Shown: positions 31,851 through 43,790, counted from the first letter of the stretch. The stretch is DNA of 64,000 bases from Ahaetulla prasina (GCF_028640845.1 NC_080542.1:67221064-67285063), one strand, 5' to 3'. Notes: a model not told the origin generated them from the letters alone. Translations and numbers: made by a program.

Positions 31851-33770
31851 TTGACATCACAAGCCTATTGTTGAAGTCCCTACTTTCATCAGAATGTATG
31901 TGCTAGGACAACGCATAGTGAATGAAGATCTTCTCTACCAGTACCTTGGCTATTGTGACAGCTTGTTGGGAAAACCTGTGTGAAGTCTCAATTATTGTCA
32001 ATACATTCTGCGGTCTGCTGGTCTGATTCCAGGCACAGGTAGTCAATACAAACTAGCTCCATGGGCCCTTGGACTTTATAGGTAGCCCAAAGCAGGTTCT
32101 TTCATTGGATACAGTACAGGCAGGACCAACAATAGTCCTCAGCCTCTTTCCTCAGACAAGGCCAGTACAATTGATCTCTCACTAACCTGAAGGTCTTCTT
32201 GAGTCCCAAATGTCAATGCTCATCATGTAATGTGATTAACACTATTTCTTTATGTTTCTTCAGTAGGATCGGTTCCCACATTTCCTCAAGCCCATCAGAA
32301 GGCCTCTCTGAAAAACCACCCCTCCTTGGAATGGTAGCTGGTCCCATTATTTATGCAACAGTTGGACTTCATTTGGGAGGTCAGTTAACGGACTTCCATT
32401 GACCTTTGTCCAGAACCCTTGAGGCCAGGTAATTAAAAGGGTCTTCTGCCTGGTCCTTCTTCAAGTCCTTCCAGGTCAGAACAGAACAGTAGAGAAAACT
32501 CTCAGTTCCAACAGCCCAGAATTCCAGGTTGTCCAACTTTTGTAGGGGCAGGTGCTTCAAGTGTCTGTCATAAAAATCACTGTACAATAGAGTCACTTGG
32601 GCACCTGTGTCCAGTAGGGCCCTTGTCAGGGGTGAAATTTAAAAAAATTTGCTACCGGTTCGCCGAGCTATCCACCCCCATTGCTACCAGATTGCACAAT
32701 CTGGTCCGAACAGGGAGCATTTCACCCCTGGCCCTTGTGCCTCAACCCCCACCAAACTATGAGAGAGGTTTCTATTAATTGATTGGGAACCCTGTCAGCA
32801 GGGGATGCTTGGCCTGGTAGTTCTTGTTTGGTCATCCCCTGGGCACAGAAAGGCTGTTGCTGATACTTGTTGTGATGTCTTATTTCATGGCCCCTGCTTG
32901 GCCCTTGCTAGAGACACATCATAGAAGACAATGTTCCCACCAACCCTGTGACCAGGCAGAGAACTTCACTTGTGGGTTGTGGGGCATGCTTCTGCTGTTC
33001 TCTGTCATTAATGATGGAGCTGGTTGGTGTCAGTGGGCACCCAGCTGATTTCTTCATTGGGCCCTCATAGTTTCCCCACTTGGCCTGATTTCTGGATCTA
33101 AATGGTCTCGTGCCCTGACTCTTAAGGGCAATTCTGGAGGCAGATCAGCCATGGCTTCCTTGTCCTCCTCCATTGCCTTTTCTGCCCTTACTCTCCTTAT
33201 GAGTTGGGAGTACTCTAAAGCAATTCTCTAGCCTAAAGCCCTTAGCTGAGTCTGTGCATGATGTTCCTTGCAACATATGCACATTCTGGCCTGATCTACC
33301 ATTGTCGGCTCCATCCCTTTTTTCAACATGATCTGATACCACAACTGGGTATGATATATCCAGAGAGTCTTTCACCCTTTTCTGGTACACATGCTTGAAC
33401 TGGTGTGCCATGCCAGTGATGGTCTTTGTTCTCCCGAACTCATTTTGGACTATGCAGAGGTAGTCATTCGCAGAACCTCTGCTAAGCTTTAGGATTCTCA
33501 CAGCTTCCACAACAGGACTTTCTCTGCAATCCTCAGCTTCTTTTGTGTACAATTCCTTTTCTGCTTATATGGCTTGTTCCATCCAGGCTTCTTACTCTTC
33601 TTCCTCCAAAGCCATAGGTTGCATCCTGAAAAGACATGCAGTTTTCTCTACCTGGCCCCCAAGTGGTAGCAGTGTGTTGGTGTACCTGTCCAAGCCTGGA
33701 GGAGCCCTGCCTCCCGAGTCTCTGTGTGACTAAGATCATCCAGTTTTCTTTCATGGCTAGGCAGGATTAG
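31851..33770 (-). pseudogene. Decayed Ty3/gypsy-type element: PNMA-like gag, protease, integrase
   Basis: Minus strand. 33145-33620 encodes a gag-like segment (PVVEAVRILKLSRGSANDYL, NEFGRTKTI) of the type related to vertebrate PNMA genes. 32381-32618 carries the protease start ALLDTGAQVTLLYSDFYDRH with an intact DTG. 32090-32260 has the integrase zinc histidines (LHDEH...HLGL) and Cys pair (CWSCLYC), and 31855-32060 the core (VCIDYLCLESD, IHSDESRDF). Reverse transcriptase and RNase H are absent between protease and integrase. Stops and shifts throughout; no LTRs seen. A hAT MITE interrupts it at 32627. Confidence 0.75.
32627..32730. mobile_element. hAT-type MITE, 104 bp, exact 8-bp TSD
   Basis: Starts CAGGGGTGAAAT and ends ATTTCACCCCTG, a 12-bp perfect inverted repeat. 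The flanks GCCCTTGT at 32619-32626 and 32731-32738 are identical. It sits immediately upstream of the protease DTG of the gypsy-type relic. Shortest complete member of the family here. Confidence 0.95.
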
Positions 33771-33993
33771 AACTCACTTTCCAATCTGGTGCCTTTACCA
33801 CTTCAAAGAGTCTATCTTGAAAGACCCCAGGGTTAGTGGAAGATTATTGATTAAATATTCTTATTAATGCCAGTAATGTCTAAAGAGAGAATTCAGTAAT
33901 CTCTATGGGAAAGAAAAATAGTATTGTTTCTAACCAAAATCCATATATTTCTATTTGTTGTTGTTATTCCATGTGTGCCCTGTCTCTCTATAT

Positions 33994-34265
33994 CAGGGGT
34001 CCCCAACACCCAGCCATGGCCCACTACCTGGCACTGGTCTGTTCAGAGCCGGTCCACACAAGCAGCTGGTGTGCACAGCTCAGCTTGTGTGAGTGATGGG
34101 ATGGCATGCATGTGCATAGCTCAATTTGCATGAAAGGCGGGATAGAATCACATATGCATGCAGGTACACAACTTAACTTCCACATATGCCAGCCCACCAC
34201 TTGCATGGGCCAGTTCCCCTCTCCCCCTCCCGCTGGGCTGCCAAGCTGTAAAGTTTAGGAACCCG
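33994..34265. mobile_element. hAT-type non-autonomous element (CAGGGGTCCCCAAC family)
   Basis: Starts CAGGGGTCCCCAACACCCAG and ends GTTTAGGAACCCG, inverted relatives. The flanks CTCTATAT (33986-33993) and TTCTATAT (34266-34273) match at 7 of 8. Different terminal sequence from the CAGNGGTG family. 272 bp, non-coding. Confidence 0.8.
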
Positions 34266-34489
34266 TTCTATATAGTGTTATAAAAATAGAAAATAAAAAT
34301 AGGCAAAAAGGATATATCTTCTACTAATCGAACATCAAATTCAGTAAAGCTCAAACACTAACAAAGGAGGAAATCCTTTTTAGAAGTCCATTAAGTGGAT
34401 TTCCAGAAATGAAGTTATCTTCAAAGAATCTCTTCAGCAATTCTTAACATCTAGGCATGTTCATAACTGGATAGTTTCCCAGATAGCTA

Positions 34490-34905
34490 TGCCCAAAGCC
34501 CTATAAGGCTTCAAAGGTTGAAATCAACAAAATAATGTTGGATTTTTGACTACATCATAAGTGCTCCGAACATTCACTGAAACGTTTTTAAGATATGGGA
34601 AACAAAATGGATCCTTGGACATCCCTCAGGTGAATGACCATAGATGTATACAAGTGCTGCCACATCATTACCTCCTGAAATACATCCCCAAAAATAGAAT
34701 AGAATAGAATAGAATTTTTATTGGCCAACTATGATTGGACACACAAGGAATTTGTGCATATGCTCTCAGTGTACATAAAAGAAAAGATACGTTCATCAAG
34801 GTACAACATTTACAACACAAATGATGGTCAATATATCAATATAAATCATAAGGATTGAATGTAAATGAAGAACAATGTTTGCCCGTTCCTTTTTGGCAAG
34901 TTCCT
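34490..34905 (-). mobile_element. CR1-L3 'Snake1'-type tail with AATAG array, plus LINE-A-like scrap
   Basis: 34690-34905 reversed gives CAAATTCCTTGTGTGTCCAA then TTGGCCAATAAAAATTCTATTCTATTCTATT, matching the plus-strand copy at 60200-60357. Such tails ending in AATAG/TATTC repeats are known to seed this microsatellite in colubroid snakes. 34490-34560 (AGCCCTATAAGGCTTCAAAG) weakly resembles the LINE-A 3' UTR. Confidence 0.7.
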
Positions 34906-37017
34906 ATGATTGATAGTATGCAATGCAGCTCTTAGGATACTTGCTAAGATCATTTTTTTCCCTTCCATCAGGTACAGGGCATCCATCAGGGCATTTTAAG
35001 GGAAGGAGTGGGGAAAAAAAGATGAGAGACAAAGCCTTCACCCGTGAGAAATCAAGTTCAGCAAAGAGGAGCTGTTGGCTGGTAAGTATGCCTGCCAGAA
35101 CATCAAAATTTGTACCTTTGTGAATCATAGTTGATACGAGTTAATGCCACAGACATTAATATTTTTCTTCATGCTTTTATCAAGCAGTACAATACAGCTG
35201 GGCTTTCAGCCACACAGAGGGCCCTTTCAGTGTTCAAAATGATAAAAGAAAACTGCTGTTACATTTAGGATTTTCCAAAAACCCTTCTTCTTTTTCATTT
35301 TTTCCTTTCTTTCATTTTTTTTTATAACCAAGGCCAAGTTTTGGATTGGCTGTAATTTAACAGTGTCCTTTTGACATTCATGGAATTTATAGACATACAA
35401 CAAGGCAGACTATATCCTTCTGACAGATATGAGTCTGAAAGATCCCAGAGGTATATATTGTACTTATGAAATTTGCTTCTGCTTTTCACTGTTAATTCTA
35501 GGCCTTTGTTGGCATACATAATTGATTAATCTGGGTTTTGAAAGATTTAACACATTTCTTCTTTTTAATCCAAAGGCACAAGAAATCCTTTTCATAATAA
35601 TTTATAAAGTTGATGACTTTTGGTGTGTCTGCACGGTGCGCTTTTTGCGATTCCTCTTCTATCATACTTTTGGTAAAATTAATACAGTTAACAGCCCTGA
35701 ATCAAAGAGGAAAGAACAAAATTCTGAATATGGTAAAGGAAGAGAAATGAATTATGCAAGTCTGGTATGGGGCAAAGTGACTGGGGCACAATATAAATTC
35801 AAGCTAATTGAAACCAGAATACAGACATTTCAACTGCAGTGCCATATGATATTTTCTTCTAAGAAAACAAGGTATTTTACCCTAGTAGTTTATTTAATAC
35901 TGGAATCTCCTTTTGATATTTGAGCCATGGATAAAAAAATACATACCCATCGCTTAATGGTTCATTTAAATTGGTTACTTTTGGGAATCAATATTTTTTC
36001 AAACAATACTCTTAGAGGCCTTACGTATCTAATGATTAAAATAGTATCTCTTTCTTATATATTTTTGTTTTAAAAATTAAGTCTAATGGAGACAGAGGCG
36101 GGGGGGAGAAAGAGGCAGGCAGGCAGACATCATATTCTGTTTTGGGGTAAGCATGTTAGTGCAGAAAAAGAGAAAGATATTAAATGAAACAACTCTTAAG
36201 TAAATTTAATTACCTCAGCCCATTTTACCACACCTCTATATTTTTCTATCCTTGCTTCCCCATATATTTGTACCAATTTTCACATTATTTTTGAAGTTTG
36301 CTTCTTTGTTTTTGAGGATTTCATAAATTTCATACAATCTTAATTTTAAACATTTATGGGAACATTTGTCAATACATTTGAATTGCAAGGTTCCCTGCAA
36401 CTTCTTTTTATCACAGGTTCAATGTCTTGCTTTAAGCAAATTCATTTTACCAGATATTTTCAGAAAGTATCGAAGTATCCTAAATAATCACAAAGTTCCT
36501 AATAATAAATCTATGTCCTATTTAAGGTTACTACAGAAAGAAATTGGAGGAAAATTTGGAAAATCAGTGTAATAAAAGCTTTTCTTAAAAACATGAATGA
36601 CTTTATCAAACTCTACAAAATACATTTTCAGGTCATCGTCGGTTAAAATAACGTATTATTAGAAGATGCTACTGAGACAAAAAATGAGAATGTTAACAGA
36701 AGATATAACAATTTTAATTAAGATATGAATTGTTTTATGGATAGGAATATGTTCAAAATTTGCTAGATATTTGGTGATCAGATATACTCATTTTTTAAAA
36801 AGGTGCTTTATTCTACCTTTCCACCATCTCTGTGCTCCAAATTTACCGTGACAACGTTCCACACAAAATTTTTAAATTATACCTGTCTAGAACAAGAAAA
36901 TGCTGATTATGAAAGGAGAGGAGGCAACAAAGCATTATTTCCTTTGGGGAATTCTGATTCCCTTCCCCTTAACATACTTTTTCATTTTAAAACTGAGTTG
37001 GTCATAATTATTTATTG
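34906..37017. other. No recognised gene
   Basis: About 2.1 kb of AT-rich sequence. ORFs up to 133 codons (35522-35923) have no recognisable domain. 36085-36130 is purine-rich with AGGC repeats. Confidence 0.5.
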
Positions 37018-37760
37018 CTAGCTGATAACCCGGCATTGCCCGGGTATTTATTTATCCCAATCCTGTATTAGTCAGGAAGAGCAATTTCACCCCGAATCCT
37101 AATTTTGGCGAGAAATTAAATTAGTTAAAAATGTTTTTCCTATGCCCTCAGAATCACCATGTAAAATGATACCACCTTGCTGTGTTGCTAGCTGATCCAT
37201 GATCATTTGGTATGCTTTTGTCCGCGATATATGCATTAAGCTGTCTGACGTTGTAGTTCTTTTCTCGTATGTAGTCTGTATGACGTACGTCATGTCTGTC
37301 TCATAGTGGTGGGGGCAGGCCGAGTTGCAGTAATGTTTTATTGATCATGGGCATACATTTGTCCTCAAGAATAATCAATGCCTTGTTGAAAATGTCCAGA
37401 CCAAATGTAATTTCTAATGTTGGATTTTCCCCCTTACCAGAGGGAGCCCCTTTGTGGAGTACTGTGAAGCCGTTATCAGGGCAACTCCACTGTGTTGTAC
37501 AGTAGAAGCCGTTTTAAGGCAATACAGTAGAAACCATTTTAAGGCAATACAATAGAAACCATTTTAAGGCACAACAGGCATATCTTAACAGAACACACCA
37601 CCCTGAGTGATGTAAAGGGTATCTCCCCCCCCCCCAGTATTTTTTTCCAGAGGTTAATTTATCTGTGTACCAAGTTTGGTTGAAATTGCTCAAAGAGTTC
37701 CAGAGTTATGCTGGAACACACACACACACACACACACACACACAGCCATTTTTATATAGA
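37018..37760 (-). mobile_element. Helitron-like element with helicase fragment
   Basis: In minus orientation it starts TCTATATAAAAATGGCTGTG followed by a GT repeat, and ends with the hairpin CCCGGGCAATGCCGGG, then TTATCAGCTAG. A 5' TC and a 3' hairpin followed by CTRR are Helitron hallmarks. 37099-37293 encodes AYQMIMDQLATQQGGIIL then a Walker A (GDSEGIGKT), typical of the Pif1-type helicase of Helitrons. Most of the Rep/helicase is missing. Host A precedes TC as expected, but C, not T, follows CTAG. ATTGCTA flanks both ends (37014-37020, 37764-37770), which is not typical of Helitrons. Confidence 0.7.
37716..37744. repeat. (CA)n microsatellite inside the Helitron-like element
   Basis: About 14 CA units, near the element's 5' end in its own orientation. 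A C run of 12 lies nearby at 37626-37637. Confidence 0.9.
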
Positions 37761-37770
37761 TAGATTGCTA

Positions 37771-38733
37771 AACAGGCTACTCTGGATTAGTGATATCATT
37801 ATATATACTTTAAACTTATTGCATATGTTAGCTATTCCTGAGCAAAAACAATACTCTTACTTTTTGACCCTTGAGAAGGATAATTTAAAGGCATAGCAAT
37901 ACAATAATGAAGATGTAAAAGCCAGAAAACATAAACTAGGTAATACTGCATTCTGTTACCACACTGTATTCATGTTCACAGGGGTACCCACATGCCAGTC
38001 TGCATCAGTGTCAAGTCCACCATCTTCGGCTTGGCGCTGCACTGGTGTCCTGCTATCAAAGAACTAGGGAGAAGGGATGGGGGGACAATGACAAATGGAC
38101 AATAAAATTGTATGCATTGTTGTGTGGGAATTTGGGAGGGGGGATGAAAGCTAGGAAAAGCAAATCAACATAGAACTGATTCGTGCCAAGGCATCTTGAA
38201 GGTCGTTTTTCCTGAGAGTGGAAAGTTAACAACACAAACACATCAACGTTCCCATAACATCCCGATGGCATCACCTTGCCTGGATTTGGACTGGTCTTTT
38301 GGGAGGGACAGGACTGAAGAAAATAGTTTTGTACTGATTCATGGGAAACTCAGATTCTGTCTGACTTTACTGCAATCATCATCTCTTAGTAAAAGTATTT
38401 TCACCTCAACCAAATGGAGTCAAGGGTTTTTTTCGCCTAAGGGATCAGGTCTGACAATCAGTGTTGAAAATGTCATCCAAAACTGGCACAAGGTCATCCA
38501 GGAATTCCCTTTGGTTGAAATTGTGCAAGTAACATAGAGGACATGGGGCATAATCCAAAATGAGCAGAATTTTGAAGGTGATCTTTTTTTATTGTGGCAA
38601 TACCCTTCTACTTCTGGGATGAAATGGGGAAAGAACCAGTCTTCAAAGATGAGAAAAGTTATCCAAGTTTTGATACAAATGAGGGAGTGGGATGTTATAT
38701 ATTAATATAATTAACAGAAATGATAATATCATC

Positions 38734-38734
<1 letters not shown>
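37771..38734. other. No recognised feature
   Basis: A 113-codon ORF at 38196-38537 has no recognisable domain. Otherwise AT-rich. Confidence 0.5.
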
Positions 38735-38805
<71 letters not shown>

Positions 38806-38806
38806 A
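38735..38806. repeat. (AAT)n then (AAC)n microsatellite
   Basis: About 14 AAT units pass into about 10 AAC units; same unit types as the R4/Dong-associated arrays at 10.4 and 11.75 kb, but no R4-like coding sequence adjoins. Confidence 0.95.
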
Positions 38807-38957
38807 ATTCAGCCTTCTTCAAGGAGGAAGCAAGCCCTTTGTGATGTTCTTGAGAGCTTTTGAATTCTCAGAATAGACTAACAGTCCTTATATGTTCAGG
38901 TCACCAGAAGCATTGCCACCTAGTAAGACGCTTAGTTTATCCTTAGCACCTTTAAGC

Positions 38958-39216
38958 CAGGGGTGGAATGTTCCCGGATCTCATGAATTCAGCAATCTGG
39001 TAGTGATGGTGGAGCAAAGCTCCACCCACCCACCCGGGTGTCATTACTTCCTGGTTGTAACCAGGAAGTAATGTGTTTTTTACCTTTTGTGCATGCGCAG
39101 AATATTTTGTGCATGCACAGGTCTGCACATGCATGTGGCGTGTGCATGAAGTTAGCGCGCGCATGCAGCACGTGCACTTCTGGACCAGTAAGGAAGGTAA
39201 GTAGACTTCATCCCTC
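38958..39216. mobile_element. hAT-type MITE, 259 bp, exact 8-bp TSD
   Basis: Starts CAGGGGTGGAATGTTCCCGG and ends CTTCATCCCTC. The flanks CTTTAAGC at 38950-38957 and 39217-39224 are identical. The interior contains an inverted pair CATTACTTCCTGGTTGTAAC/CAGGAAGTAATG around 39050 and alternating GCATGTGC-type runs. Confidence 0.9.
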
Positions 39217-39311
39217 CTTTAAGCTGAGCATTGAGTTGTCGCCCTTGCTGATGCTTCTGTCCAGTATTTTCTTCCAACAAAGCTTCAGTTCATTGACATT
39301 TAATGTTTAAA

Positions 39312-41066
39312 TAATGACTTCCAGTTGATGTCGCAGTGGGAAAGGCTGGAAAATAGCGGAGCTATGCCAGGCTCCATGAAATGCAGCCGGCAACTGCTTG
39401 CCGGGTGATCCTATGGGGTCAAGCCACCCTGAAGGGGTTGTGAAGAAAGGAAAGGTGCTTTGTCGATTACAACGAATCCACAATTTCCTCATTGATCCAA
39501 AGAAAGCTTTTCCAAACTGCAGCAGGGACAACAGCCATTTTGGTCAGTCACAAGCTGGGACAACTGGGACACTAGAGTGCTAGAGTGGTCCATGGACAGA
39601 GTCATGAAACTGGATGAGATAACTTCCAACTTTTATCTTAGAGATTTAACCCAAGTAAAAAATTCCAAAAAACAATCTCCAAATATTAAGAAAGCGGTAA
39701 TTGGATTTATGGAGAAGGACTGAAGACTAAAAATCAAAGAGAAAGGTTAAAGATTAAAGACTCAGATGCAAAAGAAATATCTAAAAAATGCTTTAAAACT
39801 AAGAAAGCCTGGAAAAGTCAAACAACATTGTGAAAAGTGATTATTGGGAGAAATTGCTTTTCTAAACTCTATCTTTAACCCCCCTGAATGGTTGACAAAC
39901 AATTGTTTTGACTTTTACACTCTGTTGAAAGCTGCAATTGGGAGCAGGGGACCCATCTACTGGAGGAAGAACATTACTGCAACGTGGGAAATTTAAGTGA
40001 AATTGATAAAAGTAGAGAAAGTAAACAACACCTGGAAGGCTATTTGACCTTGACTTTATCTTAGTAGGTGATTTGAATGCTTGGAAATATTTACTGAGCT
40101 GTTTGAAGATCTGTTAGGCAAACTGAACTGTAAATACTAAAACTTTATTGAAACTGTTCGTTGAAAGGTAGATTTGAAAGATTTGAGGAAACCTGGTGGG
40201 CCAAGCTGGATTTGATTTATTAACATCACTTGATCCTATGAGGCAAAAGAAGAAAAGCGATCGAAGGGGGGAAAGAAAAAAAAGAGAAAAAGAAGAAAAG
40301 ACAAATAAGACTTTAAAATTTGGACAATTGGGAAGATGTAAACTGGAAATTATAAAAACTGTAAAGTATAAATTTATAGCTTTTAAGGACTATAAAGCTA
40401 GGGGACTTGGAGGAATAATTCTGGGATTGACTAAATTTTATCAATAATTGACTTTTTTGGAGTTTTTAGATATTGAGATACTGGAATATTAGAGATATAT
40501 TGAGTAATTTTAATATATTAATTTGGTACAAAATGACTCAGCAGGAGACAATAAAGTTCTATGAAGAAATGAATGGTTAATGATGGTTAAAAGTTTTTAT
40601 GAAAAAGTGACAAAGGATCATAAGGAAATGATGGGATTGTTCAAAAATAAAGTTGAGTGTAGAAGACCCTCAATAAATGGTGGGAAAATATAAACATAAT
40701 ATTCAGAAGACAGATGAGAAAATAGGAGTGATGGAGGAGACAAATCAAAATAAGTTACAAGAAAACAAAAACATTGAAAAGACAGTAACAATAAATACTA
40801 AGAGTCAAATAGATAACTCCTTAAGGCTTACAATAAAAAAGGGAAAAAAAGGAAAACTTCCCAAAAATAATGAAAGGGTTATGGATGGGCATCCAAATGA
40901 TGCAGCAGAAGGAGATAAGGGGTAAGGCCGAGGGAACATTCAGTCTATGGAAAAATGTTAGAAAGAAATATAGGATCCCAAGAGAGAAATATAAAAGAAT
41001 CACCAAAAAGTCAATAAATGATGAAATTCTAAAAAGGCTAAAAAGTATAAATTGGGAAAATAGTGT
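39312..41066 (+). pseudogene. L1-type LINE 5' UTR and ORF1 remnants
   Basis: 39312-39600 looks like an L1-style GC-richer 5' UTR (CTTCCAGTTGATGTCGCAGT...). 40196-41050 has Lys/Glu-rich, coiled-coil-like open stretches (MVGKYKHNIQKTDEKIGVME, NKLQENKNIEKTV) consistent with ORF1. No ORF2 follows; a SINE tail cuts it at 41073. 41300-41368 repeats a segment also present at 40370-40435 (TTTATAGCTTTTAAGGACTA). Assignment is by composition and order. Confidence 0.5.
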
Positions 41067-41072
41067 TTTTTT

Positions 41073-41178
41073 TTGTTTACTCCGAAGACTCAGGGCGGCT
41101 TACAGTGTATAAGGCAATAGTCTCATTCTATTTGTATATTTTTACAAAGTCAACTTATTGCCCCCCCAACAATCTTTT
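41073..41178 (-). mobile_element. SINE family 2, partial, minus
   Basis: CTCCGAAGACTCAGGGCGGCTTAC, then GTCAACTTATTGCCCCCCCA matches the 3' half of the copy at 29627 in the same orientation. Confidence 0.8.
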
Positions 41179-41444
41179 AAAATATCTTTAACACATATAT
41201 AGATATATAATAGAATTTATTATAACATATACTAAGGTTGTGGAAGACTATGATTAGGTATATTTAAATGTATTATTACAATTAACAGTGTGCAAAAAAT
41301 ATATTGAAATATATAGCTTTTAGGGACTACAAATTCAGGGGATTTAGAGATACAATTCCAGGACTGATTAATTCAATTTTATTGTCAGTGCACAACATAT
41401 GTACAATGAGATTGGTTGAGCTCCCTCAGTGCACACACACCCAA

Positions 41445-42205
41445 CACAAAACAACTACATAGAAAAAAAGGCTTTAAGAGTTGCAAACCTAATCTTGCGT
41501 AGCTTCTTCTCCAGAAACACTACACTACTAACCAGAGCATATAAAACATTTGCTAGACCTATTCTTGAATACAGCTCGCCTGTCTGGAACTCATATCTTA
41601 TTTCAGACATTAATACAATTGAAGGTGTCCAGAAATATTTTACAAGAAGAGTTCTCCACTCCTCTGATTACAACAAAATACCTTATGCCACCAGATTTGA
41701 AATCCGGGGTTTAGAAAACTTAGAACTCCACTGCCTTCGACATGACCTGAGTTTAACTCATAGAATCATCTATTACAATGTCCTTCCTGTTGAAGACTAC
41801 TTCAGCTTCAATTGAAACAATACAGGAGCACACAATAGATTTAAGCTTAATGTTAACCACTCCAATCTTGATTACAGAAAATATGACTTCAGTTACAGAG
41901 TTGTTAATTCTTGGAATACACTACCTGACTCCATGGTTTCTTCCCAAAATCCCCAAATCTTTAACCAAAGACTATCTACTACTGACTTCACCCCATTCCT
42001 AAGAGGCCTGTAAGGGGCGTGCATAAGAGCACAAGCGTGCCTACTGTTCCTATCCTACTGTTCCCTTTCATTATATCCAATTAATATAGTTATTACATAC
42101 TTATGCTTATATATATGCTTATATATCGTATAGTTATTTCTTGCTTATGCTTATATATACTGTTGTGACAAATAAATAAATAAAATAAATAAATAAAATA
42201 AACTC
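41445..42205 (+). pseudogene. LINE-C C-terminal fragment and 3' tail
   Basis: 41429-41815 encodes KKALRVANLILRSFFSR, FARPILEYSSPVWNSYLISD, VQKYFTRRVL and GLENLELHCLRHDLSLTHRI, the C-terminal region of a Jockey/CR1-group ORF2. The frame shifts after 41815 (SWNTLP-like sequence in another frame). The tail has repeated CTTATGCTTATATA and ends TGTTGTGACAAATAAATAAA. Inserted in the Rex1-like LINE. Confidence 0.8.
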
Positions 42206-43366
42206 ACAGTGAAGACAGAAAACCCGTAACCCAATAAATCATATTAACAAACACCCAGTTCTATTGCACCAGTGTGAACATGTTACACATTGAACCGGCC
42301 CTGCAAGTCCATCATACTATGTAGTTATGATGTTATTTCACATTCAGAGTCTGATAGCCCATGGATAAAAACTGTTCTTCAGCCTGTTTGTGCAGCTGGC
42401 TATGCTTCTATATCTCCTTCCCTGAGGATTTTCCTCACTCTTCTAAAGCAACAAGCCCTAGTGATCTCATCTAGTGTTGTCAGGGGACAGCCTACAATGT
42501 TTTGTGCTGTGCTCACCACCCTCTGTAATGTTTTTCTATCTATGGCTGTCAAACTGGCATGCCATACCATGACACAATAAGTGAGGATGCTTTCTATTGT
42601 GGACTAGTAAAAGGAGGTCATCAGTTGTTGTTCCACCCTATTATTATGCAAGATCTTAAGGAAATGGAGTCTCTGTTGAGCCTTCCTGGCCATCTGGATC
42701 GTGTTGTTTTTCCAGGTGAGGTCTTCGCTGAGATGGACTTCCAGGAATTTAAAGGAGGAGACTCTCTCTACACAGCCCCCCTCAATGTAAAGTGAGTCAA
42801 GTTCCTCTCTTTTCCTCCGGAAGTCCAACACCATCTCCTAGGTCTTGCTGATGATCAGGTTGGTTTTTAAGCATCATGTGGATAGTTGTTGAACCTTCCT
42901 CCCATACGCTGTAATACCACCTGTAATAAGACCCAGTACGGTGGTGTCATCTGCGAACGTAATGACCACAGTGGATGGGTCAGGCAATACACAATCATGT
43001 GTGTACAATGAATACAGGTAAGGACTGAGCACACAGCCTTGTGAGGAGCCGGTGCTAAGCTTCAGGGAGGTGGATATGACAGACCCTACCTTCACTGTTT
43101 GTGGCCGATCCCTCAGAAAGTCTTTGATACAGTCACAGGTGGAAGAGGGAAAATCCCAGTCAGTCAGCTTTTCGATAAGGATGCTCAGCATAATGGTGTT
43201 GAAGGCCGAGCTATAGTCTATGAGAAGCATTCTGACATAGTTCCTGGGATTCTCCAGATGGCTTGCTACAGAATGTAAAGCAGTAGCTATGGTGTCATCT
43301 GTCAACCTATTGCCTCTATAGGCAAACTGATGTTTGTCAAAGTCCGGTGTGAGGCATGTCCTAAGG

Positions 43367-43766
43367 CTGTGATGGCGAACCTATGGCATGTATGCCCCAA
43401 GTGGCATGTGAAATCATATCATCTGGCACAGGTGTCGTCACCTTTTCCTCTTCCGGATTTCTGGCTCACATGAGCACACAACAATCAGTTGACCTTTGTG
43501 TGTGCAGCAGTGCCAGAAATCAGAAGAGCTGGTCTTCTGTTTTCTGGTGCGAGCATGCACGCTGGCCAGCTGATTGGCATGTGCACATGCATGGCAGTAA
43601 CTGGAAGACTTGCTGGCTGGCATGCATACGTGAGCCGGAAACTGAAAGTACCTTATCCAGCATGTGCATGCCCCTTGGGCAGCTCCTTTTCCTGGTCATG
43701 GCCCTGACGAGCACGCATGTGTGCTCCCATTTTGACACTCAGTGCCAAAAAGGGTCGCCATCACTG
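43367..43766. mobile_element. hAT-type element (CNGTGATGGCGAACC family), 400 bp
   Basis: Starts CTGTGATGGCGAACCTATGGCA and ends TGCCAAAAAGGGTCGCCATCACTG, an imperfect inverted repeat of about 24 bp. The flanks TCCTAAGG (43359-43366) and TCCTAAGT (43767-43774) match at 7 of 8. Internal ORFs on both strands are short. A relative's left end is at about 54530. Confidence 0.88.
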
Positions 43767-43790
43767 TCCTAAGTTCATACAAAAGAATGT

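Larger units (their letters stand above)
41369..43790 (-). pseudogene. Rex1-like LINE, interrupted by LINE-C and a hAT
   Basis: The minus-strand RT is well preserved in 42874-43305: MLLIDYSSAFNTI, FLRDRPQTVKVGS, STGSSQGCVLSPYLYSLYTH and the catalytic FADDTTVLGLI. 42604-42834 continues (VLDFRRKREEL, FKFLEVHLSEDLTW). The 3' UTR ends with ACAATAAAATTGAATTAATC at about 41369. LINE-C (41445-42205) splits the 3' UTR and a 400-bp hAT lies at 43367-43766. Stops separate the frames. Rex1/Babar assignment is from the FNTI/CVLSPxLYSLYTHDC pattern. Confidence 0.75.

Noticed and set aside
37014..37770. Element called from ATTGCTA direct repeats as a 7-bp target duplication
   Set aside because: The internal ends fit a Helitron better, and Helitrons do not duplicate targets; the repeats may be chance or part of the ends.
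42290..42795. Plus-strand ORFs over the Rex1-like LINE
   Set aside because: Antisense shadows of the minus-strand LINE sequence.
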